This document shows positions 1 to 13,000 of a stretch of DNA of 64,000 nt, piece after piece. The position numbers and the translations under genes were made by a program. Within the stretch, counting starts at the first letter, position 1, and the number at the start of each line of letters is the position of its first letter. The stretch is from Chionis minor. Lineage: Eukaryota > Chordata > Aves > Charadriiformes > Chionididae. The notes under the pieces are model-generated. The model searched no databases and was not told the origin of the DNA. It saw nothing but the letters and a program-made list of their open reading frames with translations. The stretch covers positions 372,001 through 436,000 of the forward strand of contig VZSF01007300.1 of NCBI GenBank assembly GCA_013398295.1. The letters run 5' to 3'.

Positions 1-1539
1 TCTTATTTTCAAGAGGAGGCTTCATGTACTACACAGGAGCCGACACTGAGAACCCGTGCAATTCCATGTGCCCAGCTGGGTGACCCCTCCATGTCAGGGG
101 TGAAGAAAAAGCACACTGGCCATGATTTTCAAACTTGTATCAGTGAAAGAAAAATTAGCAAAGTAAGAGTTGATGTATATCTTCAGAACTTCCTATTTGG
201 CATAACTTAGTTAAAGGCAAAGCCCAGAATACTGAAGGAACTTAAGCTGTACCTCTAAGCATTAAGTCTATGTAGATGTGGTATGTGCTACCTACTTCCT
301 CTCCGCCTTCAACCCTTTCAACGCCACTCCCTTTCAACCTCTGGTACTATACTGGGGCAAAACCCACCACAGATCTTTCTTCTTCTCTTTGCACATATGT
401 GGAAAAGACCTGTTCCTGCTGATAGCAAACTTCCTACACTGAAACAAATCAAGTCCAACTAAGTAGAGACTCAGGGCACGTGAATGGAAAGAGCGCTCAG
501 TACAGAGGATCCACAGCCATCTGGTTTTCCATCTTTGTCTTCTTATTACCCACCTGGCATTTCTCTAAATTATGTTAAAAAATTACACCCTGTGGATTTC
601 TCAGGGTATTTAAGTCTGCTGGTGTGTGTGTTAATGGGTGGGGCAGAGGAAGGAACCCAGAGAAAAGAGTTTTAGTACTCTAAACCTTTTATTTAGCCAA
701 AAGAAGGGTAAAAAACAGGGGCGGGGGGAATTTTAGCCTTATCAACATTTAGCTAAAAAGCACAAGACCTTATCTAATAAAAATACATGATAATTTCAAG
801 TCTTTGGGAGGTGTCTTGCCCTTCATAATTTCCATCTCAATTGACTTCAGAGATCAGTACTTTGATGCATGCCCAAAATTTGGTAACAACACACACACAA
901 CAAATACATCTTTGAAAAGAGAGAGAAATAGGTAGATACAGATGTATACTTCTAAACTGAAATATGACGCTCCCCAAAACTCTTTGTTTGTCTGCCAGGA
1001 CTGGTGCTCAGCACAGCCCTGATGACAGCAGAACAGGGGGAAGATGATGGCTGCCAGCTGAGTTGCGTTTTAGCAGTGTCATTGACTGCTCATTTGCAAG
1101 CAGCGCTGGAGTCTGAACTCAGTTCTTGTCTGATCGTACACTTAAGTTCACTTTTTGTTTAACCCACAAGCCAAATTATAGATTTTATTAGCCTAGAGGT
1201 GTTACTAGCAAGGAGAAAAAACAGGAATGCTATCACCATCCTTGAAGTTTTGAAAAAAATACTACACCTATAGAAGCTTATTTAGAAGAAGAAACTTTTT
1301 CAGATGCAGTGAAAAAGAATATAAAAACTCTGCCTTTCATACCTGAGAATGAATCTGGCTCTGTAAGACAAGTGGCATATTACAACAGCAGATGCAGAAG
1401 AAAAGAAAACTAAGGGAAAAACATGATTGGACAAAACAATTTCTCAACAACTGCATGTATTAGTTGCTGGTGGATGCGGAATCCTGCCATACCACTGAGT
1501 GTTTAAGAATAAGTCCGTATACACACTCTGTAATTGAAT
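1..1539. other. Non-coding unique DNA, no gene recognised
   Basis: AT-rich sequence with no recognisable gene. A 63-codon open frame at 484-675 has no motif I recognise and no splice context. A short CA-rich stretch lies near 890-902. Positions 1298-1376 resemble a second segment at 2617-2697 in the same orientation, which suggests a shared unknown repeat. Nothing else stands out. Confidence 0.6.
1298..1376 (+). repeat. Copy A of a short diverged unknown repeat
   Basis: About 80 bases that align by eye with 2617-2697 at roughly 70 percent identity. Shared blocks include TTCAGATG, AGTGAAA, CTTTCA and a GAGAA stretch in the same order. The copies lie about 1.3 kb apart. No terminal inverted repeats, poly-A tail or known family signature could be seen. 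It may be a fragment of an old interspersed element or a chance match. A search of a bird repeat library would decide. Confidence 0.35.
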
Positions 1540-1880
1540 GTCAAGAAAAATGAAAATATATTGTTTTATTGCTACTGCTCATTGATTTATCGAAGTGATT
1601 TATTGTCATTGGACATGAGGACCAACAAATCATTTTGCTGACACCATCAGCTGCCTTAACTAGGTTGTCAGTTCACGACATTAAAGGTAATGGATGGTGA
1701 TTATTTTACTGTAATGGGTTTAATCAGTGCTTTGAATGACTTAGCAGTCATGTCATAGTATAGCCAACTCATCATTCATCAAGGCGGCATTTTGTTTACC
1801 AACATCATCTATAATTCATTTGATTGTTGACAATCATCAGCAAATACCTCTCAGGCTAAGTTTTATCAGAAATGAAAATC
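1540..1880. promoter_or_regulatory. Candidate conserved non-coding regulatory block
   Basis: No coding potential, but a dense set of short motifs typical of developmental enhancers: repeated TGATT/AATCA and TGACA/TGTCA cores (PBX/MEIS-like), ATTGT/ACAAT cores (SOX-like) and several TAAT cores. It contains a 7+2+7 palindrome at 1821-1836. Motif density is visible in the sequence. That it is a conserved element is inference, because no alignment was available. Confidence 0.3.
1821..1836. promoter_or_regulatory. SOX-like inverted repeat TGATTGT-TG-ACAATCA
   Basis: A perfect 7-base inverted repeat with a 2-base spacer. Each arm carries an ATTGT/ACAAT core, the pentamer bound by SOX-family HMG domains. 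Paired inverted SOX cores are known to bind SOXE dimers, although their usual spacing is wider than here. The arms also contain TGATTG, which PBX-type homeodomains can bind. Function is not shown. Confidence 0.3.
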
Positions 1881-4800
1881 TGTACAGCTGCAGCATACTA
1901 ACTAACCCCACAGTCTACAACCAGAGGAGAAACATTGGAAGTAGTTTGCTCCCTCTCTCCGAGAAGAGAAACTGTCAGCCCTAAGAGGTACTGCCAGCCG
2001 AGGCTACATTCCCATGGGCTGCTTTTCAGCCCAGCACTAGGATTTACAGCTTTCTGAAATACATAACACTTGTTCGGTTATATGTGAACACTCCGAGCAA
2101 CCTTGGAATTCAGTGTTAAACAGAAATTTTGGCGTATTTTAGAAAAAGGAAGTGCAACCAACCTGCTCCATATTCCCAACAGAGGAACAAGCTTAAGCAT
2201 AACCTGTCTATTTTCTCTCTGAATGGAGGTGAATCCTACACTTATCTGTATTATGATGAAATTAATTGTGGAGAACTCCAGATTCATAAAAGTGCTTGTT
2301 AACTTTATGGAAAAGGGTACACTACTGGAAACACTGTGGTGGTATCAGCTTAAGACAGGTCCTTAAATCATTACTTGTATTAGGTCTTTTATGGATAAAG
2401 GACAAGATGCAAATTGCTAAAAATGTTTCATATTAAGCTGACATGTTAACAGCTTAATTACCCACAAAAGTATATTAATACAAATCAATGGAAACTTTCT
2501 ACAGCTCCAGTAGCTTTTGTACTAGCTTTTAGTGCAAATTTTTCTCTGACATTTGCATCACAGATCTCGACATTGATATTCTTCTACTGATCTACTGGCG
2601 CACAGACAGAGAGCTACTTCAGATGTAGTGAAAGAAGAGTATTAAAATTCTCCCTTTCAGACCCGAGAAAGACCTTGGCTGAGTAAAACACAAGCGGTGG
2701 CTGTTCCGGATACCTTAACGTTAAAGGAAATAATTTTAAAGTTTTGTGAGAATCTTTTACATTTCAAAAACATACTTGCTTATTGTATATAAATATGTAA
2801 GAGACCTGCAGAAATGGAGTTTAAAGGAAAGACATTTGAAAGGAATATTCAAAGCATAATCCCCCCTCCCTTACTCCATACTCAACGTTTGGCCTACAGA
2901 TCTTAAAACCATGAGAAATGAATGCATTTTGTGAATAGGTGGACCAAATTTTGAAGGTGCAAGTAGGATATAGTAGCTTATAAGGAATGAAAATTATCTT
3001 CAAGGTCAACAGCAAACACAAACCAGTGTTCCGGTCCAAAGACTAGACTAAAAGTGACAGATGTGACAAAAAACCAACGTGTTTAAAACACTACAGAAAA
3101 TATTAACTTACACCCTGCTTGTTCAGGAAAAAATATAAGACCAGATGTATAAGCATCCATACTCACTCTGTCATCAAATTAATGGAAAGATATAGGGAAA
3201 TAATGACAGCAACACATAGCATTAGGAATAAGGTATCACGCATATCAGGAATAGCCTGGCAATATCCTAGGCTGGGATATCCATGGATTACAGATGATCT
3301 ACAGCAGGGAAATTACTTTTATTACAGTTAAAAGGAGATTAACTAACCTATTAGAGATTTCTTCCAACCCTAATAGTCTTTCACATGTAAAAGTGAAACT
3401 GAAGTGAATAGGAAAAACTGATAAAGACTAACACATAGCCTAACAAATGTCATTACTATAAAATGGAAAGATATCAATGCCAATGCAAAACCAAGACCAC
3501 AGAAACCATACTTACTTAGTAAGGTTTGTTTAACCATTTTAAAAGTAATTGATATTAGTGTCAGACAGAAAGTACAAGTTAAACCCCTAAAAAGCTTTGA
3601 AAAACTCCAAATTCATAGTCATTAAATATTGAGTATTTTCACAGAAAAAGGTCTTGAAATGTGAAATACTACACTTATTAACATTGTGGCAGTTATGTAT
3701 GATTTCATTAGCAGAAAGTCCTAATTCAGTCAGACCTTATGTTCTTACAAGTTTTACAAAATCGTGGCCTAAATACCTTGTCTAACGTAGCAAGATTCTG
3801 AAACTAGATGTATTCACGGGAAGGCATTTTTACCCCAAAGTTTAGTTTTTATAAATAACGTTCTACGTGTTTCTTCACAAACTTAGGGACTCCTGTGTTT
3901 ACTGAACCTGAGGCATATTTAGCTAAGCAGATATAGCCCCTGTGTTTAGTATATGAAACTGAAGTTTAAACCTGAAGCTTAAATTCTGCAAGGTCCAGGT
4001 TTGGACTGACTCGGCAGGCAGCAGGGTACCTCATCAGAAAGATGTTACTACACTCACCAGAATATCCCCTCTAAACCACAGTTGCTAGCTCTTATGGTAG
4101 ATGAAGCAAACCTTAAGCACATGCGCAGAGAGTATCCCATTCAGAGAAGCTCAGTATTTGGTCTATCCTTAAATATTTTCTTGATGGAACCTCGTTTGGG
4201 GTAGGGTTTTTGGTTTTGTTTGTTTCATAAACTGGCTGTACGTCTAAACTCAAGTCTGCTTCCTGCCAACAAAACCTTCTGCTACAGAAGCATCACCTTT
4301 CCTCCCTTCAGCCACCTGCCATTACCCTTGCACTCTCTGACAAGATATTTGCAAAGGTTCACCTTCTTAAAATTGAAGAGCAAGCACCTGTACAGTCAGA
4401 CAGCCCGTATCTACACCTTTCCTTCTCATTAGCTCCAAGAAGGTGAACCAGTGTGCAGATTCTTCTTTTAAAGAGGCATTTTCTTTGCAAGATGTTTTAC
4501 TGATGTCAGTAGCAGCACTGGACATATTAATAGCAAAATAAATGAGGCATTTTAATAACAAGTGCCTTCACACACAAGCTGCTTTCATGGCATACTGATT
4601 TCAGAACATACATGGGTACTTGGTAGAAACCATATCGAGGCACACAAAGTGAAGTACAAATGCTACGTTTGGGTTTGAAGTTAACGTCCATCTAAGGTGA
4701 CATACCTCAGACACCTGAGGTGGCAAAAAGCTCTGCTGTAGGCAATGCTGAGTAATGCCTGCACTGCAGGCAGGGGAGGAGGCAGCAAAGCTACTGAGCT

Positions 4801-5570
4801 TCAACCTACCCATCTCCAGTAGTGCCAACACCGAAGGTACAGCAGCAATGACAGCAGCCACCAACGCATTAGCAACATACTGAAGCCCACGTTGCTGTAT
4901 CTTCATTTATCCTCATGTTTCATCAAGTCTCTGGAGGGCAGTGGTGGAGGTGAAATCCCTCAGCACGGGATTGATTTGAGTGCCTTGTGGTGATAATTCA
5001 CATGTCAATATTGTTAACCATTTCATTTTTTTCTTGTGAAGGAAGGAGGATAACAAATCACATTGGAAGCCACAGTCAATCTTCTAGTAAATTCAGCAAA
5101 TCAAGAACTGGAAGCTACATTGAGCTGAAGAAAATGGGAAAGGGCATGTTAAGAAGTCAAATCTGAAAATCATAATATAGACAGGCAAAAGAGACTTTAA
5201 GTGTAAAATTTTTAATTTTAAAATTTTAAGTGTAAGATATTTTTTTTCTTTCAAAATAATATATCAATAGTAGCCTGTCTGCTGAAGAGTTCCTAGAAGT
5301 AACAATTGGTCAAAAGGACTGTGCTTTATCAGAGAACTGAAATAAATTATTTTAAATGTTTGCTAGTAAATAATTAAGAGAGGTGGCACGCAATTTCTTT
5401 ACGGGAGAAAAGTCAGAGCAATTGCCTCAAACTGGAATGTAAACAAGGGAGGTTTAAAATCAGAAAAAAGTAAGTAATAATACTGCAATAAGTGTCCTAA
5501 AAGAAATCACACAGGGAAGTACTCCTCACTTAAACAGGCTTCTGTAGAGACACATGGACTTTTGAGTTTT
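1881..5570. other. Non-coding unique DNA with minor relics
   Basis: No gene recognised. It contains copy B of the unknown repeat (2617-2697) and a weak resemblance to a CR1 3' end near 3340-3370. At 5188-5245 there is a local duplication of a TTAAGTGTAA block in a very AT-rich context. Open frames of up to 101 codons (4601-4906, minus strand) have no recognisable domain. Confidence 0.6.
2617..2697 (+). repeat. Copy B of a short diverged unknown repeat
   Basis: Partner of 1298-1376, same orientation, roughly 70 percent identical by eye over about 80 bases. The flanks do not align. Family unknown. Confidence 0.35.
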
Positions 5571-7004
5571 TCTATAAGGGATTAATGGAAAACTGGGGAA
5601 AGTTCAGACCAGCAAATCTGACTTTCATACCAAGTCTATTGATAAAAACTGCAATAAAGAAAGAAGTAACAGACAGACAAATAAATATAACATAGACGCA
5701 AAGTCACATCTCGTGGGGGTATTCAGGCTCTCTGAAAGAGATAATAGATGGGGATGAGGCTGTTTCAATTGATCTGCTATACTTGGATTTCCAATTAGGT
5801 TTTGACAAGGCTTCTTACCAAAGGTTCTTATAAAAATTAAACTGCATAGAACTACAAGGAAGGTCTTTTACAGGAATAATGACTTATTAAAAGGTAGAAT
5901 GTAATGCATAAGAATAAACATAAAGAAGTTAAACTGTGGGCCCATATATGAATCCTCTTCAACATATTTAAAGCTCAGGAAAGCAGTGAATAGTGAGGTG
6001 ACAAACTTTCTTCACGATTCAAAATTATTCAGGGTACTAAAAATGAAAACTGACTGCAACAAGTAGCAGAATGATCTCACAATACTCAATGATGACAGAA
6101 TCAATCAATGTCAGATGAAATTTAAAGTAAAGCATTGTGGGGGGAAACAGTCTAAATATATATATTTATTAATGTACTCAGTTATCTCTCATCATTCAGG
6201 AAAGATCTTGGAGTCATTACGGATAGTTCTTTGAAAATGTCAGTTCACGGCTCAGGGGCAATGCAAAAGGAAAACAGAACGGTAGGAATCATTAAGGAAG
6301 GATGAAAAACAACAGCAAAAACATCATTATGCTCCTTTATAAACCCACGGTCTTCCCACAGCTTGAATACTGCATGCCTTTCTGGGCACCCCACCTCTAA
6401 AAGGATAGAGCAGCAGAAGAAAACAGATAAGGACGACCAAATGATTGAAGAAACATTACGGCATCCGTACAAAAAAAGATCACACAGGCTAAGGCTTTCT
6501 AAACTTGGAAAACAATGACCAAGGAAAGATAAGATGAAATCACGCAAAAGTAGGGAATGTCATTGCAAAGGAGTTTAGAGAAAAAGTTATTCATTATGCC
6601 CCAGTTTGATTTGATGCTTCTTAATTTCTGTGTTATCAGACAGCAGTTTTAAAACCAGGAAAAGAAAACAGGTTTATCTTTTTGACCACAACGTATAACT
6701 AGAATGTCAAAAATCATTGCCAAGGACACTGTGGGAGCCAGCTGTATAAACACGTCTAGAAAAACAAAACCACAAAAACAATAGATAAGTTAATGGAAGG
6801 AATGACCTATAACGGCCAGAAAGACGCGACTACAACAGCGGGCTCGATCTGTAAGTCAATAGCTACAGACTGCCAGAAGTTGGAGAAGTGCTGGGAGAAG
6901 TGTAACCGCGCACTTGCTCTGCTTTTGTGTTCTTTTTGCAAATATCTGCTCCTGGCCAGTATCAGAAGCAAGACACATGGACCATTGATCAACCCCAGTA
7001 AGAG
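5571..7004 (+). mobile_element. Ancient CR1/L3-type LINE, 5'-truncated and decayed
   Basis: A dead non-LTR retrotransposon covering the reverse-transcriptase half of ORF2 and the 3' tail. Conceptual translation across several frames shows LINE landmarks in order. At about 5760-5820 there is a degraded RT motif A region reading YLDFQLGFDKAS, compared with the usual YLDFSKAFD pattern. At about 6015 there is an HDSKLFRV segment, then DLGVITDSSLKMS near 6205. A QLEYCMPFWAPHL block follows near 6360, and remains of the MIEGLRHLPYKKR-type region lie near 6440. The 3' part keeps the ACAACGTATAACTAGAATG stretch (6690) and the ATGGACCATTGATC stretch (6976), which match the tail of old CR1/L3 elements. 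Frameshifts and stops are frequent. The high divergence points to an insertion predating the bird radiation. The 5' boundary is uncertain and may lie further upstream. Confidence 0.8.
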
Positions 7005-10000
7005 ACATTCTTGTGTTGCTTGTCTGCTAAGTGGTTGGCAATGAGAAACACCAAGAGAACAGACATGGACTTAATAAAAGACTGGTTAAGGCCTAGTTTT
7101 TGGATATTCATTTTCTTTTTACTAACTGCTTGGTTCTGTCTCCTGTCCATTTAGGCTTTTATATCTCACTCATTTTGTACTGTGGATCTATAAAATGCAA
7201 AACTGCTCTTTGCCACTTTCACCCATAATGCAGTTCCTTTCCTACCATATTTAGGCCACATACTTCTGAGAAGTTGGACCTTCTTACACGAAGTCTGAAT
7301 TTGGCTAAGAATGCTCCAGGTAGCTGGATACAGTCTTGAGGAAAAAGGTCCCCTAGTAACTAAGAGGTTTTAATGGGCCATCTCTCAGGATGACAAAATT
7401 CTACTCAAAATTACTCAGAGTTTGGTGAGCAGTTGAGATCTGAAATTTCTCATGTTCCCATCCTACCATAGAACTGTAAACCACCTGCTTTCTCTGTAAT
7501 AAGCCTAAACCCCTTTGCTCTCACTTAGATCTTCCCTTTCCCAGTTATTAAATACTAAATTATAAGTTGGTCAGTCCATTTAAAATATGATTGCATAATG
7601 CAAGAAGTAGATGGGTTGAAACCCTGATGGACCTTTTAAATGTAACTAAGATAATAATTCAGGTTTCACAAAAAGATGTCAAAGTGGTACTCACCTACGA
7701 GATTTCCTGCGTCTTGCTCTATTTACCTGAAGCAACCCATAAAATACAGATATAAAGCATGAAAAGATGCAGAATAAATACTTTTTTGCATCCTTTTCTG
7801 TCTTCCACATGCAACAAGGATCTTAATCCTGTTGAGGAGATAAGCCTGAAAATTAAATCATAAATTTGACTTTGTTCCTCTGTATCAGTATGTATCACCT
7901 TGCACTCTTTACTTAACTACATAAACGTGAGGAAACCACGTCACTCCAGCAGGACCCCAAAAAAGTCCATTACAGCATCCTAATGTACATGGGGGCAGAC
8001 ACTCTTTAGTTATCCCAGTACCTTTGGAAACTGCATTGCACTTTAGAATTTTTTTTTTTAGTGCCTAGTTTGAGAGAGGAGAATGACGGTATTTTTTTCC
8101 TCTCCAGACAACTTCATCCATTCAAGCTCAATGAAGGCTAAAACAGAACACGGACAAATTGAGCTGAAAAAGCAAAAGGATACCTGTAAAACAGCTGAAG
8201 GAAACTCTAGGTCCATCCTTCATGGAAATTGCTCTTTTTCCTCATTTACGTGAATTTGGTGACAGTGACTGCACCAAGTTTGTAAGCAGCTCTGCCTGGC
8301 TTAATAAGAATACACTGGGAAAAAGAAACACGTTCTTCCTCTGGTTTTTATTGCTTGCAAAATGTCATGAGAGTTTCAAATTCAAGCAATAAGTGTGAAG
8401 GAGAATAGACCATAAAAGCAAGGATTATTGCCTCAGAAATAGCTCTACTTTCCCTACCTTTCAATAATGAGGCAAGAACTTTATGGAAGATACCATAGTG
8501 ATCAGCATGGTATAAAGGAGAAAGAAACACATACGTGATTTTATACCAGGAAAAAAAATTAATAGATTTTACACAGTGTGCCAGAGAGTGCTAGAAGAGG
8601 GGCCTCTCTTCTTTGCAAATAGTGCTCTTAAGTCTATGTATGCAAAGAATGTGGGAACTGTCTTTTAAAACCTGATCTTAACGCTTCTATTCTGCACTGA
8701 GAAAATTCAATGCAACTACTAGAGAAGAGTGCAAAAAGTCAAATGTATTCTTGCAAAAATGCAGTGTGTAAATTGCATGCAAATGAGTTGTCATTTTCTA
8801 AGAGCACATCTCCTCCCATTGGAAAAGGAAAACTTAACTCTAAAGCATGCTGCTCACATGCTCTTTATAAGCTATTACCGTAAACCGAAAGACATGCTCT
8901 GCAAATTCTATTTTCACCTGTTTTTTGCTGATGAAATACAGCCGAAGACCTACTTTTAAAACACACACAAAGTTAATTTATTCTTCAGTATGAAGCAGAG
9001 AGAAATTCTGGGGTGTCTTTGATCATAAACACATACCTTGTTGTGAAATATATGCAAGAGCTTATATTCAGAGAGACTGAGTTTTTTTGGTCGAACTCTG
9101 TCACTAAAATACATTGGGTTTTTTTATATAGAACATTTTAAAATGCCTGTTATCAAGTTCCTCTGGAAATTATTTCAAGTGTATTGATGCTAGTTCAGAT
9201 ATTTTCTTTTTACTTTTACATTATTGCGCATATGTCAAAATTATATCGAAGTCAGCTAGACTACTAATATGAATTTCCCATCTTACCTACTTTAGAAATC
9301 CCTTAACTAGCAGATATTTAAAATCTCAAACTTACAGCACAAGCAGAGGCTGCTTAACATAAAAAAAACCCCAACCTCGAAAAGGTTCAGCATTTGAACT
9401 CATTTAGATCCTGCAACAGCGAGGGGTGCGAGGCTTTAATGGCTTGAAAAATCTGGGACATATAGTGTAGAGGCCACCATTCTCCATCTGTGCAACCGGA
9501 GTGACAGGACGGGAATATTCTGAAAGGCAGTACATCTGTGTGAGTAAACTCAGGCAGTATGTTAAAAAGTCACCTGACAGCTAATCTCACAGGATATTAA
9601 TTAGAGTCCAAATAGAAACAAATATGATAAATGTGCAACTGAACAGCCTAAAAATTCCCTCTCTTTTCAAATATGGTTTTTATGCTATATTTTGGGACAC
9701 AAACATAATAGCACTCTCAAAATATCCTCGTTCCCTTTTTAATGTAACATTTATTCTGTTATGTTGATTTTGTTCATCTCTGAGCTGGAATTTAACAGTA
9801 GATTAGATCACTTTAGAGCTTTTGTTACTATGGTAACACTGCGCTGCAGTTATATTTCTTCACCTCCAATCTTGATTTTGAGGTGACTGGTTATATTTAT
9901 TCCTGTCCTTTGCAGGATCTCAGTGTGATGGAAAAGCATTTGGTAGAAGAAAAACGTTAGCATAAGCTCCCACCATAAGGTGGGCAGTCCATACTGGTTA

Positions 10001-13000
10001 ATTTGCGCTGAAGGTTAAGTGTGCTGTGGGTTAAATGCATTCACTTAACATTTCAGGGCTTTAAGTTCTAAATTAAATTAAATTACAGGTGAGTAAAGTT
10101 TGTGCTAGTCACCCTTGGATCTCCTCTCTGAATAGCTTAGAAAGAGTACGGCACTGCAGCGGTATTCTGAGGAGAGACCAGCTCCTCTGAGAGATGAGAG
10201 ATTTATCATCCAGCAGAAAGATGCAGAGGAACCAACCAAGCAGCACCAACCAGATCTCAGTGTATGCTATACAAAACCTTCTTCTCCATCAAAGCTGAGG
10301 ACCACGCTACAGAATTTTCCCATGCCTAAGGACTACGTGACCTGGAGGCTGTCCCCATCCCCAGCCAGCCCAGATGTCCCACACAGAGCTCAAGCTGCCC
10401 ACCCAGAGGGCTGCAGCACTACTGCTCCATGGAAGGTTTCTTCTGTGCTTGGCTGCACAGTACCTGGCTTTATTGGCCTATAATAGTGGGCACCTTTCAT
10501 GAACACTAAGCGTTCACAAAGATACGGATAGGATTAACAGCCAGGCTTATTAAAAGCATCACCTGACACTTCCCACTATGGGCTTTTATTTTATGTTACT
10601 TGTACATTTGTTAAAGCGAGATGAAGGTTTAAAGGTAAGAAGATGCTCATAGAAGATTCTTGAAGAGTGGGGGACTTAATCTTCTCACTCTTCCTCTGTG
10701 AAAGCAGAAAGACTCAGCCAGAGTGGCCTACATACAGATAGCCTCCCGCTCCCAAATTACCCTTGGGAGGCAGGGCTTTCACTCAGAAAACTGCTAAGGA
10801 AGCGTAAGGCTATTTTCTCATTAAACTATGACTAATATTGTGGATAGCCCCCTCTAGGCATATATACCAGGCTGATTTTTTTTTCATCGGAAATATCAAG
10901 AATAACATTTGTGCAATTTCTAGTGTAGAATTACAGAAAAAATACACTTTTCCTGTATGGTTTCGCTTGGGATACATATTTTGCCATCTTACGAAAATCA
11001 AGTCAAATTCTTACAACTCAGGTACCTGTAAAATATGTAGCTCCTACACAGAGGTAAAATGCTCATTTTTGGAAGCTGAACATCTCCAAAATAAATCCCC
11101 TCTTCCCAGTCATTCTGAAGCCTTAGTTGTTCCATCCCCTTGGAGCTCCCAGCTACATCCAAAAGCGCATGCAAAACCCTTTGCTACAGACAGCAGGAGG
11201 ATTAATTACTTTTTAATTAGGGAACACATGACATTAGCCTAATTCTACCAGCAACCACAGGGTGGCGATCATGTTCTGTGCTTACAAATTAATGGCTTTC
11301 AGATCACAAGGTCACTTTGCACACATCATGTACATCCTCTCGAAGAAGATCCTTCTGAATCCTCCTCCTAATGCTGAAGAATCGCAGAATTCATCACATT
11401 ACACCTGTACCTGGTTTTCTTTACCGTAAATCTAAATCCCCACTTTTAGCTTATTTCATCAGTTCGTCTTCTTTCATTTTTCCCCCTCTCTATCAAAAAG
11501 TCCAATGAAAATTATTGCATGATGTCATGCTAGCATTCATTTGGACGCAGCAATCCTTTTAAGGTTTGCAGGCTACCTCCGATAAAGCTATCTCATTAAA
11601 TAGTAACTGGTAAACACTAAACTGCATATCAACTAGCATAACTCACTCCAGCAGCTCACTAAAGCTTCATTGGGTTTGTCCTTGAGGCAATGAAAGTAAC
11701 TACTTAATATTTCACCATCTCTTTGATCATTTTTATAACATTTAGTTATCAAAGAACATCAGCTGAAGTGTAACATCTGCTTGTCAGAAAAAAGTACAGT
11801 TTTTTGTTGGGTTTTTTTTGACTACTCTTTCCAATGAAATTGATTGAGACATAAAGATGACAGGTATTCACAAAGAAACCCGGCGCATTCCACGAGATCC
11901 AGTTAATCTGCATTAGTACAAACAACAAAATAATGAAAGTAAAGAAATGACATGTCATAGTTGCATTTAACAATTAACAGAGGGTGGACTTGCCAAGCAT
12001 TAATCACATCTGGGGTAAGGCAACATTCTTTGGGGATTAAAGTACATTTGCAATGTTTTGCTAAAAAGACAACTTGATTTGCCTGTGACTTGTGTGATCA
12101 TTCACCTGCGAGGCTGTAAACGCTCTCACATCAGACAGGCACAACTCAAGCCTACTTTGTACAGGAGCAAGTAAGCACACAAGAGAGTAGAAGAGAAGAA
12201 TCAAGCTCTGCAATATTCAACTCTGCCTAGATGTTCACAGGTTTTCCAATTTGGTTTTAAAATAAAAAGATATTAGTATCTACCCAGGCAAACGAAAGTT
12301 TACATATAAAGTAGGCCAGGTTGATCTTGATGGAGTGAGAGAACCTGTATGGAATAAAGATGATTATGCCCTACGGGAAAAAATAAGAATGGGCAGCTTA
12401 TTTAAGATGCAAATATTTTGACATTTATTCAGTGCTTTACTTGGCAGCAGCAGCAAGAAATAGCACGTACCCTTCCTGTACCACTCGACAGAGACATCAG
12501 CAGGAAAAGCCAAAACTACTGGAAACATAATGGCTTGATGAAGTGTCACCAGGCAGAAATCTTTGCCCATAGAATCAGGGTGCTTTGGGTTTTCACAACC
12601 CTGAATCAACACTGAGATGGGTTAAAGGCACGTACCTCTTGCTAGAGAAGAATACATGTGATAGACGTTGGTATAGCAAAACTCAGTTGACTTGGTGGAC
12701 GTACACAATTTTGCCACAAAACCAGGCAAAAAGATTCATCCTTTCCTGGTCTTTGCTTTGAAGCACTGGATTTGCATTTTTGATGAGTGCTAACTGGCTT
12801 ACTGGGAGAACGTGAGCAGCCGTCTACTCTTGGATACAAGAGACCAGCTCTGAAGGACAAGGCTAAGTTGTATGCCATCCTCCCTTAACAGAGAGACACA
12901 GCGATGCTTTGGGCTGTGCTGCAAAAGAGGCAGCTTGCTCTCACCACCACAAGTGCATCTTCTCTATCTCTGCAAAATCCTAATGGCAATGGAGTATCTT

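Noticed and set aside
3280..3380. Possible CR1 3' end (TTCTTCCAACCCTAATAG)
   Set aside because: Only about 20 bases resemble the CR1 terminus and the upstream sequence does not follow CR1.
11250..11275. CTCF-like CCACAGGGTGGCGA
   Set aside because: Three core positions deviate, including two in the centre.
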